A stretch of 64,000 nucleotides of DNA from Vanrija pseudolonga (Eukaryota > Basidiomycota > Tremellomycetes > Trichosporonales > Trichosporonaceae). How positions within the stretch are numbered: the stretch's first letter is position 1; the number at the start of each line of letters is the position of its first letter. The notes under the pieces were generated by a model. That model worked only from the letters and a program-made list of their open reading frames with translations, was not told the origin of the DNA and ran no database searches. Location: positions 1,922,001-1,986,000 of the forward strand of contig NC_085852.1 in assembly GCF_020906515.1 (NCBI RefSeq), given 5' to 3'. The translations under genes and the position numbers were made by a program. Shown here in pieces: positions 23,202 through 33,045 of the stretch.

Positions 23202-25100
23202 CTACCAACCAAAGGTCTGGCAGTGGAGCGACAGCGGCTTCTGGCCCTGGAGCACCGCGCTGGCCGAGTTGACCTTGAACACTGCACGACGCGAGTCGAG
23301 CAGCAATGAGGTAGGGCCGCAGACGGCGATACCGAGGCCGGCGGCGTCGGCGGTCGAGGCGGCGAGGTCGGAGCGCACAATGTGCTCGACATGGCTGCGG
23401 CCGTGGTAGAAGCGGGTGACAGCAGCCGCGGGCGCTGAAAGGCCCGAGGCCTCGAGGTACTTGTGCGAGTGGTCCTTGTCCTTCTCGTCCACCGAGGCCG
23501 ACGACGAGTCGGAGCCAGTCGCGGGCGTCTCGACGCCGTTGGGCTCGGTGTCGGCCTCGTCGACCGAGTCGGCGTTGGGCTCGTCGCTAGCATGCGAGCG
23601 GGTAATGTAGACGCTGATCACGACACGGGTGTTGCCCGATCCCTTCTCGAGAGCGGCGTTGACGTATGGCGCGATCCAGGCGACGTTGGCACCCTGGCGC
23701 ACGTTCCAGACGAGGTGCACCTGTCCGACAGCCGACTTGCCCTCGCGTCCATGCTTGATAATGTCGAGGAGGTGGGACAGGGCAAACGTGATGCCGGTGC
23801 CGCCGGCAACGAGGAGGACCGAGTCAAAGTGGTTCATCCTGTGCGTGGTGCCGTAGGGGCCCTCGATGTAGGCGTTGAGGTCGGTGGTCACGTCGGCGGT
23901 GAGCGAATTGACGAGGCGGCGAGTGAAGCCCGTCTGCGCGCGCACAATGAACACGGCGTCTCCCGACTCGTCGGGAATGGTGGCCAGCGTGAACGGGTGC
24001 TGCTCGTAGCGGAGGCTGGCGACCTGGGGCATGGTGACGTACGCGTGCTGACCGGGGATCCAGCGCAGAATGGGCCGGTTGACAGTGATGCGGACGACGT
24101 TGGGGTCGACAAGCTCGACCTTGCACGCCGAGTGCTCGGCCCGGCGGGAAGCGAAAGGCAGCAGCCACGCCTTGTTGATAACGACCATCCGGGCGAGACT
24201 GGCAAAACGGTCGAGGCCCCAGATGATGAAGCAAGGCCAGACCCAGTACGAGAAAGGAGGCCAGTGGTAGTACGCCGCGATGATGAACATGAGGCCAAAG
24301 GCGATGTGGCAGAGAAGGAAGAACTCGTACAGCAGCTGGCGGATGGGCTGGAAGCTGGTGAGGAACATCATGAGCAAGCCGACGGCGGCGATGACCCCGG
24401 TGGTGAACACCTCGTTACCGGGGCCGTGCGTGCCGAGGCCCTTCTTGACCCACGCAAAGGTGTGCAGAGCGGTGGTGAGGACGCAGACACGGCCAGCCGC
24501 GCGGTGGAGGTAGTTGAACTTTTCGTACGAGATGCCGGTGAGGGCGGAGAGGACGTTGTTCTTGGACGCAAGGCCGACGATGAAGGGCATCTGGGCGAAA
24601 GCCACCATGCCCATGGGGTTGGCAATGTCCCAGGTGCCCTGGTTGCCCGAAGCGCGGAGACCGAGAGCGATCACGATGGCCGTGTAGGCAATGGTGAAGA
24701 ACCACTCGTTGAGGGTCGAGCGCTTGTAGATGAAGAGCGGCAGGACGGCGATGTTGCGGTAGTTGTCGAACCAGGCACCGAGAGCACGGGGGACGTTGGA
24801 TGCCGAGGCGCCGCCAGAGGCAGCAGCGGCCGACTCCTTGCTGGTTCCAGCTGCACGAGCAGCGGCACCCTTGCGGCGGAGGTACGAGCTGCGCACCAGG
24901 CTGGCAGCGTACCACACGCCCAGGCCAAACACACACCCGGTGATAATGTACCACTGGTACGTCATGCCCGTGGTGCGGTGGGCGAGGCGCTTGACCTTGT
25001 CGATCTTGACGGCGGCCTTGGAGGCCGAGGCCGTCGCCGAGGCGACCTTGGACACGGCGCTCGATGCGGCGGCAGACACGGGTGCGCCAGAGCTGGACAT
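23202..25100 (-). CDS. Ferric-chelate reductase (FRE/NOX-type transmembrane reductase)
   Basis: A single-exon gene of 632 residues that would carry electrons from NADPH via FAD and two hemes to extracellular ferric chelates. The start is the ATG at 25100 (MSSSGAPVSAAA). A first membrane helix is at about 48-70, then a helix bundle of six or more segments. Heme-ligand histidines are visible in YLHRAAG / ALHTFAW and in LLCHIAFG / AYYHWPP. FAD-binding HPFTLAT and NADPH-binding GGTGIT are present, and a Cys-Gly-Pro sits near the end (AVCGPTSLL). The end HCQTFGW differs slightly from the usual aromatic C-terminus. Two ATCWGATAA-type sites upstream suggest control by an iron-sensing GATA repressor. 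Confidence 0.93.
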   Translation of the reverse strand: MSSSGAPVSAAASSAVSKVASATASASKAAVKIDKVKRLAHRTTGMTYQWYIITGCVFGLGVWYAASLVRSSYLRRKGAAARAAGTSKESAAAASGGASASNVPRALGAWFDNYRNIAVLPLFIYKRSTLNEWFFTIAYTAIVIALGLRASGNQGTWDIANPMGMVAFAQMPFIVGLASKNNVLSALTGISYEKFNYLHRAAGRVCVLTTALHTFAWVKKGLGTHGPGNEVFTTGVIAAVGLLMMFLTSFQPIRQLLYEFFLLCHIAFGLMFIIAAYYHWPPFSYWVWPCFIIWGLDRFASLARMVVINKAWLLPFASRRAEHSACKVELVDPNVVRITVNRPILRWIPGQHAYVTMPQVASLRYEQHPFTLATIPDESGDAVFIVRAQTGFTRRLVNSLTADVTTDLNAYIEGPYGTTHRMNHFDSVLLVAGGTGITFALSHLLDIIKHGREGKSAVGQVHLVWNVRQGANVAWIAPYVNAALEKGSGNTRVVISVYITRSHASDEPNADSVDEADTEPNGVETPATGSDSSSASVDEKDKDHSHKYLEASGLSAPAAAVTRFYHGRSHVEHIVRSDLAASTADAAGLGIAVCGPTSLLLDSRRAVFKVNSASAVLQGQKPLSLHCQTFGW

Positions 25101-25159
25101 TTTGGAAGCAGCGGGGGCGGTCTTTCTTGCTGCAACGGCAGGGCCCCTCGGGCAGCTTT

Positions 25160-25168
25160 TTATCTGAT
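25160..25168 (-). promoter_or_regulatory. ATCAGATAA iron-type GATA site (proximal)
   Basis: On the minus strand this reads ATCAGATAA, the ATCWGATAA motif bound by fungal iron-responsive GATA repressors of the Urbs1/SreA/Cir1 type. It lies about 60 nt upstream of the ferric reductase ATG. Confidence 0.55.
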
Positions 25169-25720
25169 ACTGGCATGGCGCTGCCCGGCAAACAGGCTTC
25201 TGCCCGTTCCCAAGGAATTTTCTCGTCAGCAGCGAGCCACGGAGCGGCCACCTGGCCGTCATGTAAGCCCAGCGGCAACCCCGCCTAGCGCTCGCTCCAC
25301 GGTCCGAGGCTCGCTTCGTCATGGCCGTCGCAGTGCATATGCGCCCCTGTGATTGGTGACTGGCGCCCGCGACCCGACGGCAATGTCGATTCAGACGCTT
25401 GTCATTCGCGAGCGCAGCAGCTAGGCTCGAGGTTCGGACCCTCGCGGCCGTCGATGGCGTGTGTGCCAAGCCAACGCATGTGGAGTCTTAGCTCGGAGGG
25501 TCTCGTGAGGGATCTGCTGCTCGCACGGCTAGCATTGCCCAGGCATGGACGCCGATGTCGGCGCTGGGAGCGAGGGGTAGTTGTCATGTTCAGGGTTTGG
25601 CAAGGGCCTGAGAACTGGCCAGCCGGGCTGTTAGCGTTGCTGGGCGGAGAGCAAAGGTGGAGCGCCGTGGCTCAGCCAACGAAATGGCGCAGACGAGGCC
25701 CAAATGGTATTTCGGCCGTT

Positions 25721-25731
25721 TTATCTGATAA
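25721..25731. promoter_or_regulatory. Double ATCWGATAA iron-type GATA site (distal)
   Basis: The 11 bases at 25721-25731 contain ATCTGATAA on the plus strand and ATCAGATAA on the minus strand, overlapping. Both fit ATCWGATAA. The site is about 620 nt upstream of the ferric reductase ATG. Confidence 0.55.
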
Positions 25732-26824
25732 CCTTGCAGGCGGACTTTGGCTTGGCAGCCATGTGGCACGGCCGAAAATTGCAGCGGGGTTCAACTTGCC
25801 GCAGAGTCTGGAATGCCAGACGTCAAAACTTGCACTGTGGAGCCAGTTAGGACCTCTCCGCGACGACGTCGGGTGCGTGCGAGGGAGATGGCGTGAGCTT
25901 AAGCGCAGGCGAGGCAGACGAATTGGAGCGGCGCGGACTTGTTCGGCGAGGATGGTGACGGTGAGGGGGAGGACAGGGAGGGAGGGTGGCTGATTGAAGA
26001 GGCTGGTCATCACAAGTCGACGGGGTGAGAGAGCCGGGCGACTTCCTTCGGTCTACCGACCTCCGTCTTCCCGTTCCGCTGCTTCACATGCACTAGCGTG
26101 CCAGAGGCGACAATGAGTAACTTTAGCGTCAGTGCGAACTGTTCTGCGGACGTCAGAAGCCGGCCGGCGGAACAAGGTTGGGTACATGAACCTACAGTGG
26201 TCTCAGGTGGCTGTGGTCCAGGTCGCAGTACCGGTCGGGTTGGAGGCAACACTGTAATGTCCATTGAGGTGGAGCGCACTCAACAACTGAAAGAGAGGAG
26301 AAGATCCTCTGCGCTCCTCTATATATCTACTTTGCGTTCGCTTCTTGCTCGGTACCGCGCGCGCACTTCTTGGCATAAAGATCTTGTCACCCACACGTGC
26401 AGCTTGGCAGCGCCACGGAGTCCAGCTCGGCAGTGCTGAAGCACGAGAGGGACTTGGGTCCCGCAGCTGTCGTCTAGGAGCGCAGAGCATGCGATCGCCG
26501 GCGCAGACAGCACCTGGGCCTGGCAGCCTATCATTGTTGTGGACTGCGCGCCAGCCAAGACGCTGCGCACTCGCTAACCTCGGGTTGCTCGGGTTGTGTG
26601 ACCCGCCGGCCGGTCTCTTGCATTATCTTGTAGCTCTCGGGCGTACCCAGGCGCCGCCGGCGGCACGTCTACGTATCTACCCATGTTCGGTGCGGTGGCC
26701 GACCTCCGAAGTGGTTTGTGTAGGGGTTCCTCTCCCCTGGACATGACCGACCTCCGATGACCACTGCGCATTCTCCGCCGAACACGCCACGTTCTCCGCC
26801 GACAACTGGGCTTTCTCCGCGCCC

Positions 26825-27691
26825 TCACCACCCACCGGCCGACCCGATGAACGCACGGACAAACTCCTCCCACAGAAGCGTCTCGACCTGCACGCCTTGC
26901 GGTGCCGGGTCTCCACGCCAGATTACGGCGTACCCGTACGCGCCGGCGTCGAGGCTGCCAACAGCCCAGCGATATCCGTTCTCGCCGATATCTCTCCCGT
27001 CAACCTTGACTCCAGCAACAGACCCATCTCCCAGGTCCACAGCGATGCGGTCGAGGCCAAAGCTGATGCCGTCGCCCGTCGCCTTGGTGTAGCCCTCCTT
27101 TATTGTCCACAGCGTCGTGAGGAGCTTGGCCTTGATCTTCCCAGAAGTCCCGGCCAGGTGGAGCTTCTCCTTTGTCACCAGCTGGGATTATCAGTGGGTA
27201 ATCCTCCATAACTGCTGTGTACGACACCCACCTGATAGTCAATCGACTCCGCCAGCTCGTCGGGGTCAGTCGGCAGGTCCATCACGTCGACACCGACGTC
27301 GACACTCTCCGCGCCGTCCCCGCTCACAACAGCAAGCAGGACATACTCGCCCTCGTGGCTCGTGTTGAAGTCTATCCGGGGCTCGAGCACAGGTGAGGAG
27401 AGATATGGCTTGCCACGCGGGCCGTGCTTGAACTCGGGGTTGGTGGGTGCGGGCACAAGGCCAGTGTGTCGGAGGTACCATGTCGGCAGAAGCCTTCCTG
27501 CAATGGAGCGGATGGCGTCGCCTTCGTGTCGAAACTTGCGCACTCGGTCGGCGCCGCGCTCGGGGAGGTGGTGCAGAAGGCGGTCAAAGGTCTGGGGGAA
27601 GGTCAGCGCTGTTTGCGAGGTGAATGTGAGCCCGGACGTCACTTGCCTCCTCGGGAAGCGTTGGCGGGACTTTGAGTGCAAAGACACGCAT
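26825..27691 (-). CDS. 4'-phosphopantetheinyl transferase (Sfp/Lys5-type)
   Basis: Transfers the phosphopantetheine arm of CoA to carrier domains of enzymes such as aminoadipate reductase and non-ribosomal peptide synthetases. Three exons (27691-27647, 27591-27232, 27181-26825) give 253 residues. Conserved features: RFLRxEDA-like RVRKFRHEGDAIRSIAGRLL near residue 40, the substrate-binding NTSHEGEYV, the metal-binding SVDVGVDVMDLP, and the catalytic LWTIKEGYTKATGDGI. The first intron begins GCAAGT and is read as a GC-AG intron of 55 nt; an alternative GT-AG reading of 34 nt also keeps the frame, adding four codons. The start MRVFALKVPPTLPEE fits the family. It is divergent from the HNH-type gene. 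Confidence 0.85.
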
Positions 27692-27983
27692 CGTCGGGCA
27701 GTTGGGGATATTGCTGTGCGCTACGAGATGAGAGAGTGTATGTAGACCATGCTACGATGTCTTGACGAACAACGGAAGTGTTCAACACGTCAGCACAGCC
27801 GACGGGTGGAAAGTCGAGTCGTGACGCGCTGTCCTGTCTGTCTGAGAGACGAGACGGGTGGTGGAGGTCGTCAGCGTCCCTGACATGTCAACAACCCAGT
27901 CAGCCGGATGCATCCATCTCACCCACTTTGTTTGCCACCTTACCATCACCCCACATCACCACACCTCCCTCTCGCCAACGGTC

Positions 27984-29144
27984 ATGTCCTCGCCATTGTC
28001 GCTCGCCTCTCCAAGCGACCCATCCAGCGGTCCATCAAGTCTGCCATCAAGCGGCATGATTCTCTCCGAGACGATGAACGACGACGTCGACAAGGCGATC
28101 CGGAGGTGGCCAGAGGGCCGAATCCGCGTGTTCAATACGAACGACAAGCACATCATGACCATCCCGCTCGCGTTCGCGGTCGAGGGACATTGGGGTACCT
28201 GGCAAAAGCTAGGAGATGGCCTTGAGGTCGTGCTTGGTGACGAGGTCGACTCTCCCCTCCTCTGGAGAAACCGAGACGATGGGCGCTTGATGAACGTGGA
28301 GGATGAGGTTTCAGCAGGGCAGTACACCGTCTTACGGTCACGTAAGTGCCTGTGTTGGCGTCTGGGCTGATCTCGATAGTGGACTCTGCCGCCCCCGTCT
28401 TACCGTCGTATTCGACCGGGTCGACAGCTTCGGGCCGGTCGAGGGGAGGCTCGGACGTGTCGGTGAGCCGATGCGAGTGTCTCCTGACTGTGCTGAGATT
28501 CAGTCGCAAGCAAGCCAAGGGAGCCAGTCAAGTTTCCGTGCCAGGGTTCTACTGCGTGACGGCGCATGCATTGTTTCCGGAATGAAGGAACACGTAGAAG
28601 CCGCCCACTTGATCCCGAAAGGAGACAAGCTGGTGAGCTCAGCTGTGTGGTTCGATTGCTCACGCACAGGGCTTTGAGGTCGCGCTCCAAGGACTGGACC
28701 CAGTCGGCCCACAGTCTGCGGCGGCTGGCATAATGCTGTGGATACCGCTCCACCGCATGTATGACAGCCATGAGGCTGCGTTTGTGCCAGAAGTCCGTGA
28801 CTGCGCCCTGTGTACACATGCTGATAGTCCAGGTGGACCCCAAGACCGGCAGTACGTCGTTCACGTTTCACATCTTTATGTTGCCAACGATGAACGATCG
28901 CAATAAGTCCCTGTTCGAGGCTATCCGCAAATTCCATGGCGTGAAACTCACCTGGCCAAACAACGCGCCTTCACCAGAACTTGCAAAACTGCACTACCAG
29001 CGGGCACTGGGCAAACGTCTGTGTTTCGCGCGGCAAGTCATGCAGGCACCGCAGACCCCAGACAAGCGCAAGCACCAGCCCTCGTCAGCAAGTCCAACAC
29101 CGCGTCAAGTACGTCCCCGTCCGAGCTTGGACCACGAGCTTTGA
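27984..29144 (+). CDS. HNH-type (HNH_2) nuclease-like protein
   Basis: Five exons (27984-28341, 28380-28462, 28498-28632, 28670-28792, 28833-29144) give 336 residues. After a Ser/Pro-rich start, residues about 25-120 form a domain of unknown function. The HNH_2 core is at about 165-235: RVLLRDGACIVSGMKEH, EAAHLIPKGDK, then GIMLWIPLHRMYD. This fits the fungal HNH_2 pattern (R..CxVTG, E.AHI.P, L..LH..FD), but the central Asn of HNH is not evident, so nuclease activity is doubtful. The C-terminal ~60 residues are basic. The fourth intron has a GTCCGT donor (40 nt) or a 31-nt alternative; both keep the frame. Function is unknown; related proteins are numerous in basidiomycetes. Confidence 0.68.
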
Positions 29145-29227
29145 TCAATCCACCCATTCCTTCAGCGCCATGTCACTCCTGTTTAGCAACACTGCATGCA
29201 CAACACTATGAATACACAACGACGCGC

Positions 29228-30107
29228 TCATCGGCCCATCCATCCACCGTCAACGACGATACACTCTCCATCAACATAGTTGGAAGCCTGGGACGCGAGG
29301 AAGACGATGGCTCCCTCAAAGTCGGCGGGCGCGCCCCATCGTCCGGCGGGGATACGCTCGAGGATCTGGCGCGAGCGGACGGGGTCGGCGATCAGCGCCT
29401 CGTTCATGTCGGTCGCAATGTATCCGGGGGCGATGGCGTTGACGTTGACGCCCTTAGCGGCCCAGCCGTTGGAGAAGGCCTTGACGATGCCCTGGACACC
29501 GTGCTTGGCAGCGGCGTAGGCGACGACGTTGAGGCCACCCTGGAACGCGACCAGCGACGAGATGTTGATAATCTTGCCGTTGCGCTTGTACTCCTTGCCC
29601 GGGGCACCGGCGACACCGCCGCGAGTCTCGAGCATGTGCTTGCCGGCGTCGCGCGAGATGGCGAACACGGCGTTCAGGTTGACCTGGAGAACCTCGTTCC
29701 AGTCATCGTCGGGGAACACCTCGACGGGGTGACGACGCTGGATGCCACCGCAGTTGACGACAATGTCGAGGACGCGGCCCGAGGCAACGACCGAGGGGAT
29801 GAGCTGACTGACCGACTTGGCATCGGCGAGGTCGGCAACGACAATGTCGGCCTTGCCGCCCTTGCCGTCGGGTCCGCCCTCCTTCTCGATGAGCGTCTTG
29901 GTCTCGACGTTGGTGTTGTTGCGCTGCACGAGGATGAGGTCGGCACCCGCCTTGGAGAGGGCGAGGGCGAGGCGCTGGCCGATACCGCGGGTAGCACCAG
30001 TGACCCTGGGCGTGTTAGCAGGGCTTTTGGTAATGGCACGCAGTGCTGGTCACTTACAGAGCGGTCTGGCCGTGGAGGCCGAAGAGCTCCTCGATGTAGG
30101 AAGGCAT
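29228..30107 (-). CDS. Short-chain dehydrogenase, KduD / 2-deoxygluconate dehydrogenase-like
   Basis: NAD(P)-dependent oxidoreductase of 275 residues from two exons (30107-30058 and 30005-29228; 52-nt intron). The cofactor motif TGATRGIG is at residues 19-26 and the catalytic triad is S166, Y180 and K184 (YAAAK). The usual NNAG is NCGG at 101-104. Best match by eye is the KduD / 2-dehydro-3-deoxy-D-gluconate 5-dehydrogenase group, with the C-terminal WMGR-type end and the substrate-side [17 protein letters not shown]. It may act in sugar-acid catabolism. It is convergent with the HNH-type gene and divergent from UTP15. Confidence 0.85.
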
Positions 30108-30767
30108 TGTGTGATGAGGTGGGAGTGGGAAAACGTATGCAAAGGTGGTCAGCTGGGGCAAATATAAGTGCTAGCACGAGTCCCTCCGCCTGACCGGTCC
30201 GGATGTCCGGACCGACAGCCCCGGACGGCAAGTCACGGCCGTTGAAAACACATGGCACAGTTCTCTGTAACCGCGTCCCCGCGGTCGTCCGGCGCGTCCG
30301 GGCTAAAACGCGTCGGCGAGCTCGCTGCACACGAGGTACATAGGGAGGGGGCATGACGGAATGTAGATCTCTGTAGACGTCGAGTGCATGACTGACTCCT
30401 CAATGTCAACAGTCAGTCTGTGAGGCGGCTTCGTGTGATGAGCGCCTGCACTCGGCTCAACGGGCCTCCTTCATCACTACCATGATGGTTCACAACTTGC
30501 TACCCCTCTGACCTGCCTCGTTAATGCACCCCGCGTTGTCATGTACACCACTTATCCACATGCATAGGCAGAAACACGGTCACTGTAACAACGATAACAT
30601 TCTCGGTTGATAAGCCTAACCTGGCCACGTGGCAAATGTCGTGTAAATTTCACCCGCCCAGATTTCAGAAGTCTCAAGTGGAGGTGAGGAAGTTTCAACC
30701 TCTCGGAACAAGGAGAACCAGACCACCATCTCACTCGTCCAGACTCACATCTCTCAACAGCGTCGTG
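30108..30767. other. Divergent promoter (dehydrogenase / UTP15)
   Basis: The 660 bp between two divergent genes. The 130 nt upstream of UTP15 are relatively AT-rich. No gene or repeat is seen. Confidence 0.5.
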
Positions 30768-32401
30768 ATGGACTTTCAGCGCACCGCGGAGCTCCCGCAG
30801 GCGCCACGAGCGACCTCGTCAATCAACCCCCACTCGCGGCACTTTCACTCGTTCCGGCACCCGCTGTTCATCAAGCAGGTCGCCCCCGTGACCCACATCC
30901 ACTTCAGCCCAGCCAAGCCACACCGGTATGCCGTCACCACGTCGACGCGCGTGCTCGTGTACGCGCCCAAGACGGGCAAGGTGGTCAAGACGGTGACGCG
31001 GTTCAAGGACGTTGCGAGGAGCGGAGAGTTTAGGAAGGACGGCAAGCTCATGGTCGCGGGCGGCGACGACGGCCTCGTCCAGGTGTTTGACGTCGCGTCG
31101 CGTGCCGTGCTGAGGACGTTCAAGGAGCACAACCAGTGAGTCGGCAGGTAAAGGTGTTTCTGACCCCAGACCGGTTCACGTCGCGCACTTCTCGCCACAC
31201 TCGGGCCAGGTGCTCTCCGGCTCGGACGACAAGACGGTCAAGCTGTGGGATGTCTCGACGCAGTCTTGCCTCGCAACATTGGAAGGGCACACGGATTACG
31301 TGCGCGCTGCGGTGTTCACAGAACCTCATACGATTCTTTCCTCGTCTTACGACTCGACAGTACGGCTATGGGACGTGCGTGCGCCGCCACATGCGAGCAA
31401 CACCATGACGATGAGGCATGGCGGCGCGCCAGTCGAGGACGTCGCGGCGTTCCCTTCGGGCGGCGTTGCGCTGTCGGTCGGCGGACCCATCCTGCGTGTT
31501 TGGGACCTGGCGATGGGCAAGTGCGTGCGGGCGCTCTCCAACCACCAGAAGACGATCACGTCGATCGCGTTTGACGGGACGTACGGGCGTGTCCTCACCG
31601 GTGGCCTCGACATGATGGTCAAGGCGTACGACGTCGAGTCGTGGAAGGTGGTCCACACTATGCGGTATCCCGCCCCGATTCTCGCCCTCGCCGTGTCGCC
31701 TGACGACACGCACATTGCAGCAGGCATGACGGACGGTACCTTGTCCGTGCGACGACGAGACCCCAAGGCGTCAGAGGCAGCTGCCGAGGAGAAGAAGCAG
31801 GCCGCGATCGCGGGCGGCGCGTACGAGTACTTTGCCGACATGGAGGCCGTGTTTGGCCGTGGTCACGTCAAGGCCAAGGGCGCGGCCCTGCCTCCTGTCG
31901 TTGGACCCGCAGACGAGATCCGCATCGAGACGCGCAGGAGGGAGAAGCTGCGCGAGTTTGACAGGTATCTCAAGGCGTTCAAGTATAGTGCGGCACTGGA
32001 CGCGGCGTTGAAAAAGGTGTGTATCTGGCAGATGTGCGCGGAGCTGACACACCCAGACGGTCCGCCCAACAACGACCTTTGCGCTCATTCACGAGCTGGT
32101 GCAGCGGGATGCCCTGCGCGTCGCCCTGACAGGCCGCGACGACGTCACACTGGAGCCTGTGCTCGCCTTCCTGGCCCGGCATGTGACCGACCCGCGGTTC
32201 GGCGAGTCGGCGGCGGACGTTGTCGGCGTGCTGGTGGACATTTACGCGGCGCAGCTGGGCCATTCGCCGCTGGTGGACGAGCTTCTCGCCAAGATGCACA
32301 CGAGCGTGGAGCGCGAGCTCGGGTTCCAGCGTGAGCTGGTCAAGCTGCGCGGCGCGCTGGATATGACACTGGCGCAGGCTGCCATGAGCCGGTTGAGCTA
32401 G
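30768..32401 (+). CDS. UTP15: U3 snoRNP component UTP15
   Basis: A subunit of the t-UTP (UtpA) complex needed for early 18S pre-rRNA processing and rDNA transcription in the nucleolus. Three exons (30768-31135, 31170-32016, 32057-32401) with introns of 34 and 40 nt give 519 residues. WD40 repeats run from about 45 to 310, with clear GH...WD motifs such as SGSDDKTVKLWDV and SSSYDSTVRLWDV. The C-terminal UTP15_C helical region runs from about 345 to 515 (YLKAFKYSAALDAALKK, then HELVQRDALRVALTGRD). The start MDFQRTAELPQ follows stops in the same frame. The second exon boundary (LKK/TVRP) joins a charged helix. Confidence 0.92.
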
Positions 32402-32514
32402 ATAGGGATGGATGTATTAGTAGTGCATTGAGTGGTGCGGTGCAGAAGCAAGATGCTGAGAGGAGAGTACATGCGTACAGATACAATGCTGGGGAAAATG
32501 ATGGCGCGCGCAGG

Positions 32515-32869
32515 TTAGACGAAGAGACGTCCGACGCCGAGACCGAGGAACACTGTCGTCAGCGCCGCCGGCACGGGCACGGCACCCACCAACACCGATC
32601 GCGGCTTGCACCTTGCTAGCGAAGACCGGTGATCCAGGAGGACGCACGCGTGCAAAGGCGCCTCCCTGCGCGGCAGTGTAGAGCGCGTATGCGCCGACGC
32701 CCGTGAACGCTGCTGCGCCAGTGAGGCGGCACTCGCTGAGCTGTGTGAGCTGGGCCTCGGAGACAGACAAAGCAGCTTACATGCAGTCCTTCCACTCCGC
32801 GCGTTCCGGCTGCGCCGCCTTGGGTACTGGCTCGTCGTCGCTCCGCGTGGCTTGTGTGGGTTGCGACAT
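32515..32869 (-). CDS. DMAC1/DUF4536-like mitochondrial membrane protein
   Basis: Small protein of 88 residues from three exons (32869-32781, 32735-32596, 32552-32515) with introns of 45 and 43 nt. It carries the short family motif DCIECRLTG, where the two cysteines are created only after splicing, followed by GAAAFTGVGAYALYTAA and a last hydrophobic segment KVQAAIVFLGLGVGRLFV. Two membrane helices are therefore likely. Relatives include the distal membrane-arm assembly component of respiratory complex I (DMAC1). The acceptors chosen are the ones that restore these helices; other acceptors give no family pattern. It is convergent with UTP15 (113 bp between stops) and divergent from GCD1. Confidence 0.75.
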
Positions 32870-33045
32870 GGCGAAGAGTGTGGATGAGAGCGACTGGACA
32901 GCGCCGGCGTCGCTCAAGATTTCGATTTCGGTGGAGGGAGGCACCGACGGCGGCAACAACTCGATTCAACATTTCGCAGTGACCACCCCACTCAACCCAA
33001 GAGTGACATCTTTGCGCTCTTGTTGTTCCCCACACCACCACCACC

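Larger units (their letters stand above)
25101..26824. other. Intergenic upstream of the ferric reductase, 1.7 kb
   Basis: Longest promoter-type region next to a minus-strand gene in the window. It carries the two GATA-type sites and, at 26319-26326, a minus-strand TATATAG element about 55 nt upstream of a small ORF (26264 down to 26010, 84 residues, MDITVLPP) with no recognisable family. The small ORF is not annotated as a gene. The far end is the 3' flank of the phosphopantetheinyl transferase. Confidence 0.5.

Noticed and set aside
23463-25352. A 629-residue open frame antisense to the ferric reductase
   Set aside because: Antisense shadow of a strong coding frame; no recognisable motif.
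25425-25446. A B-box-like GGTTCGGACCC on the plus strand
   Set aside because: The invariant A of the T loop is missing and no matching A box or acceptor was found.
29021-30193. A 390-residue open frame antisense to the KduD-like dehydrogenase
   Set aside because: Antisense shadow of the dehydrogenase; no domain.
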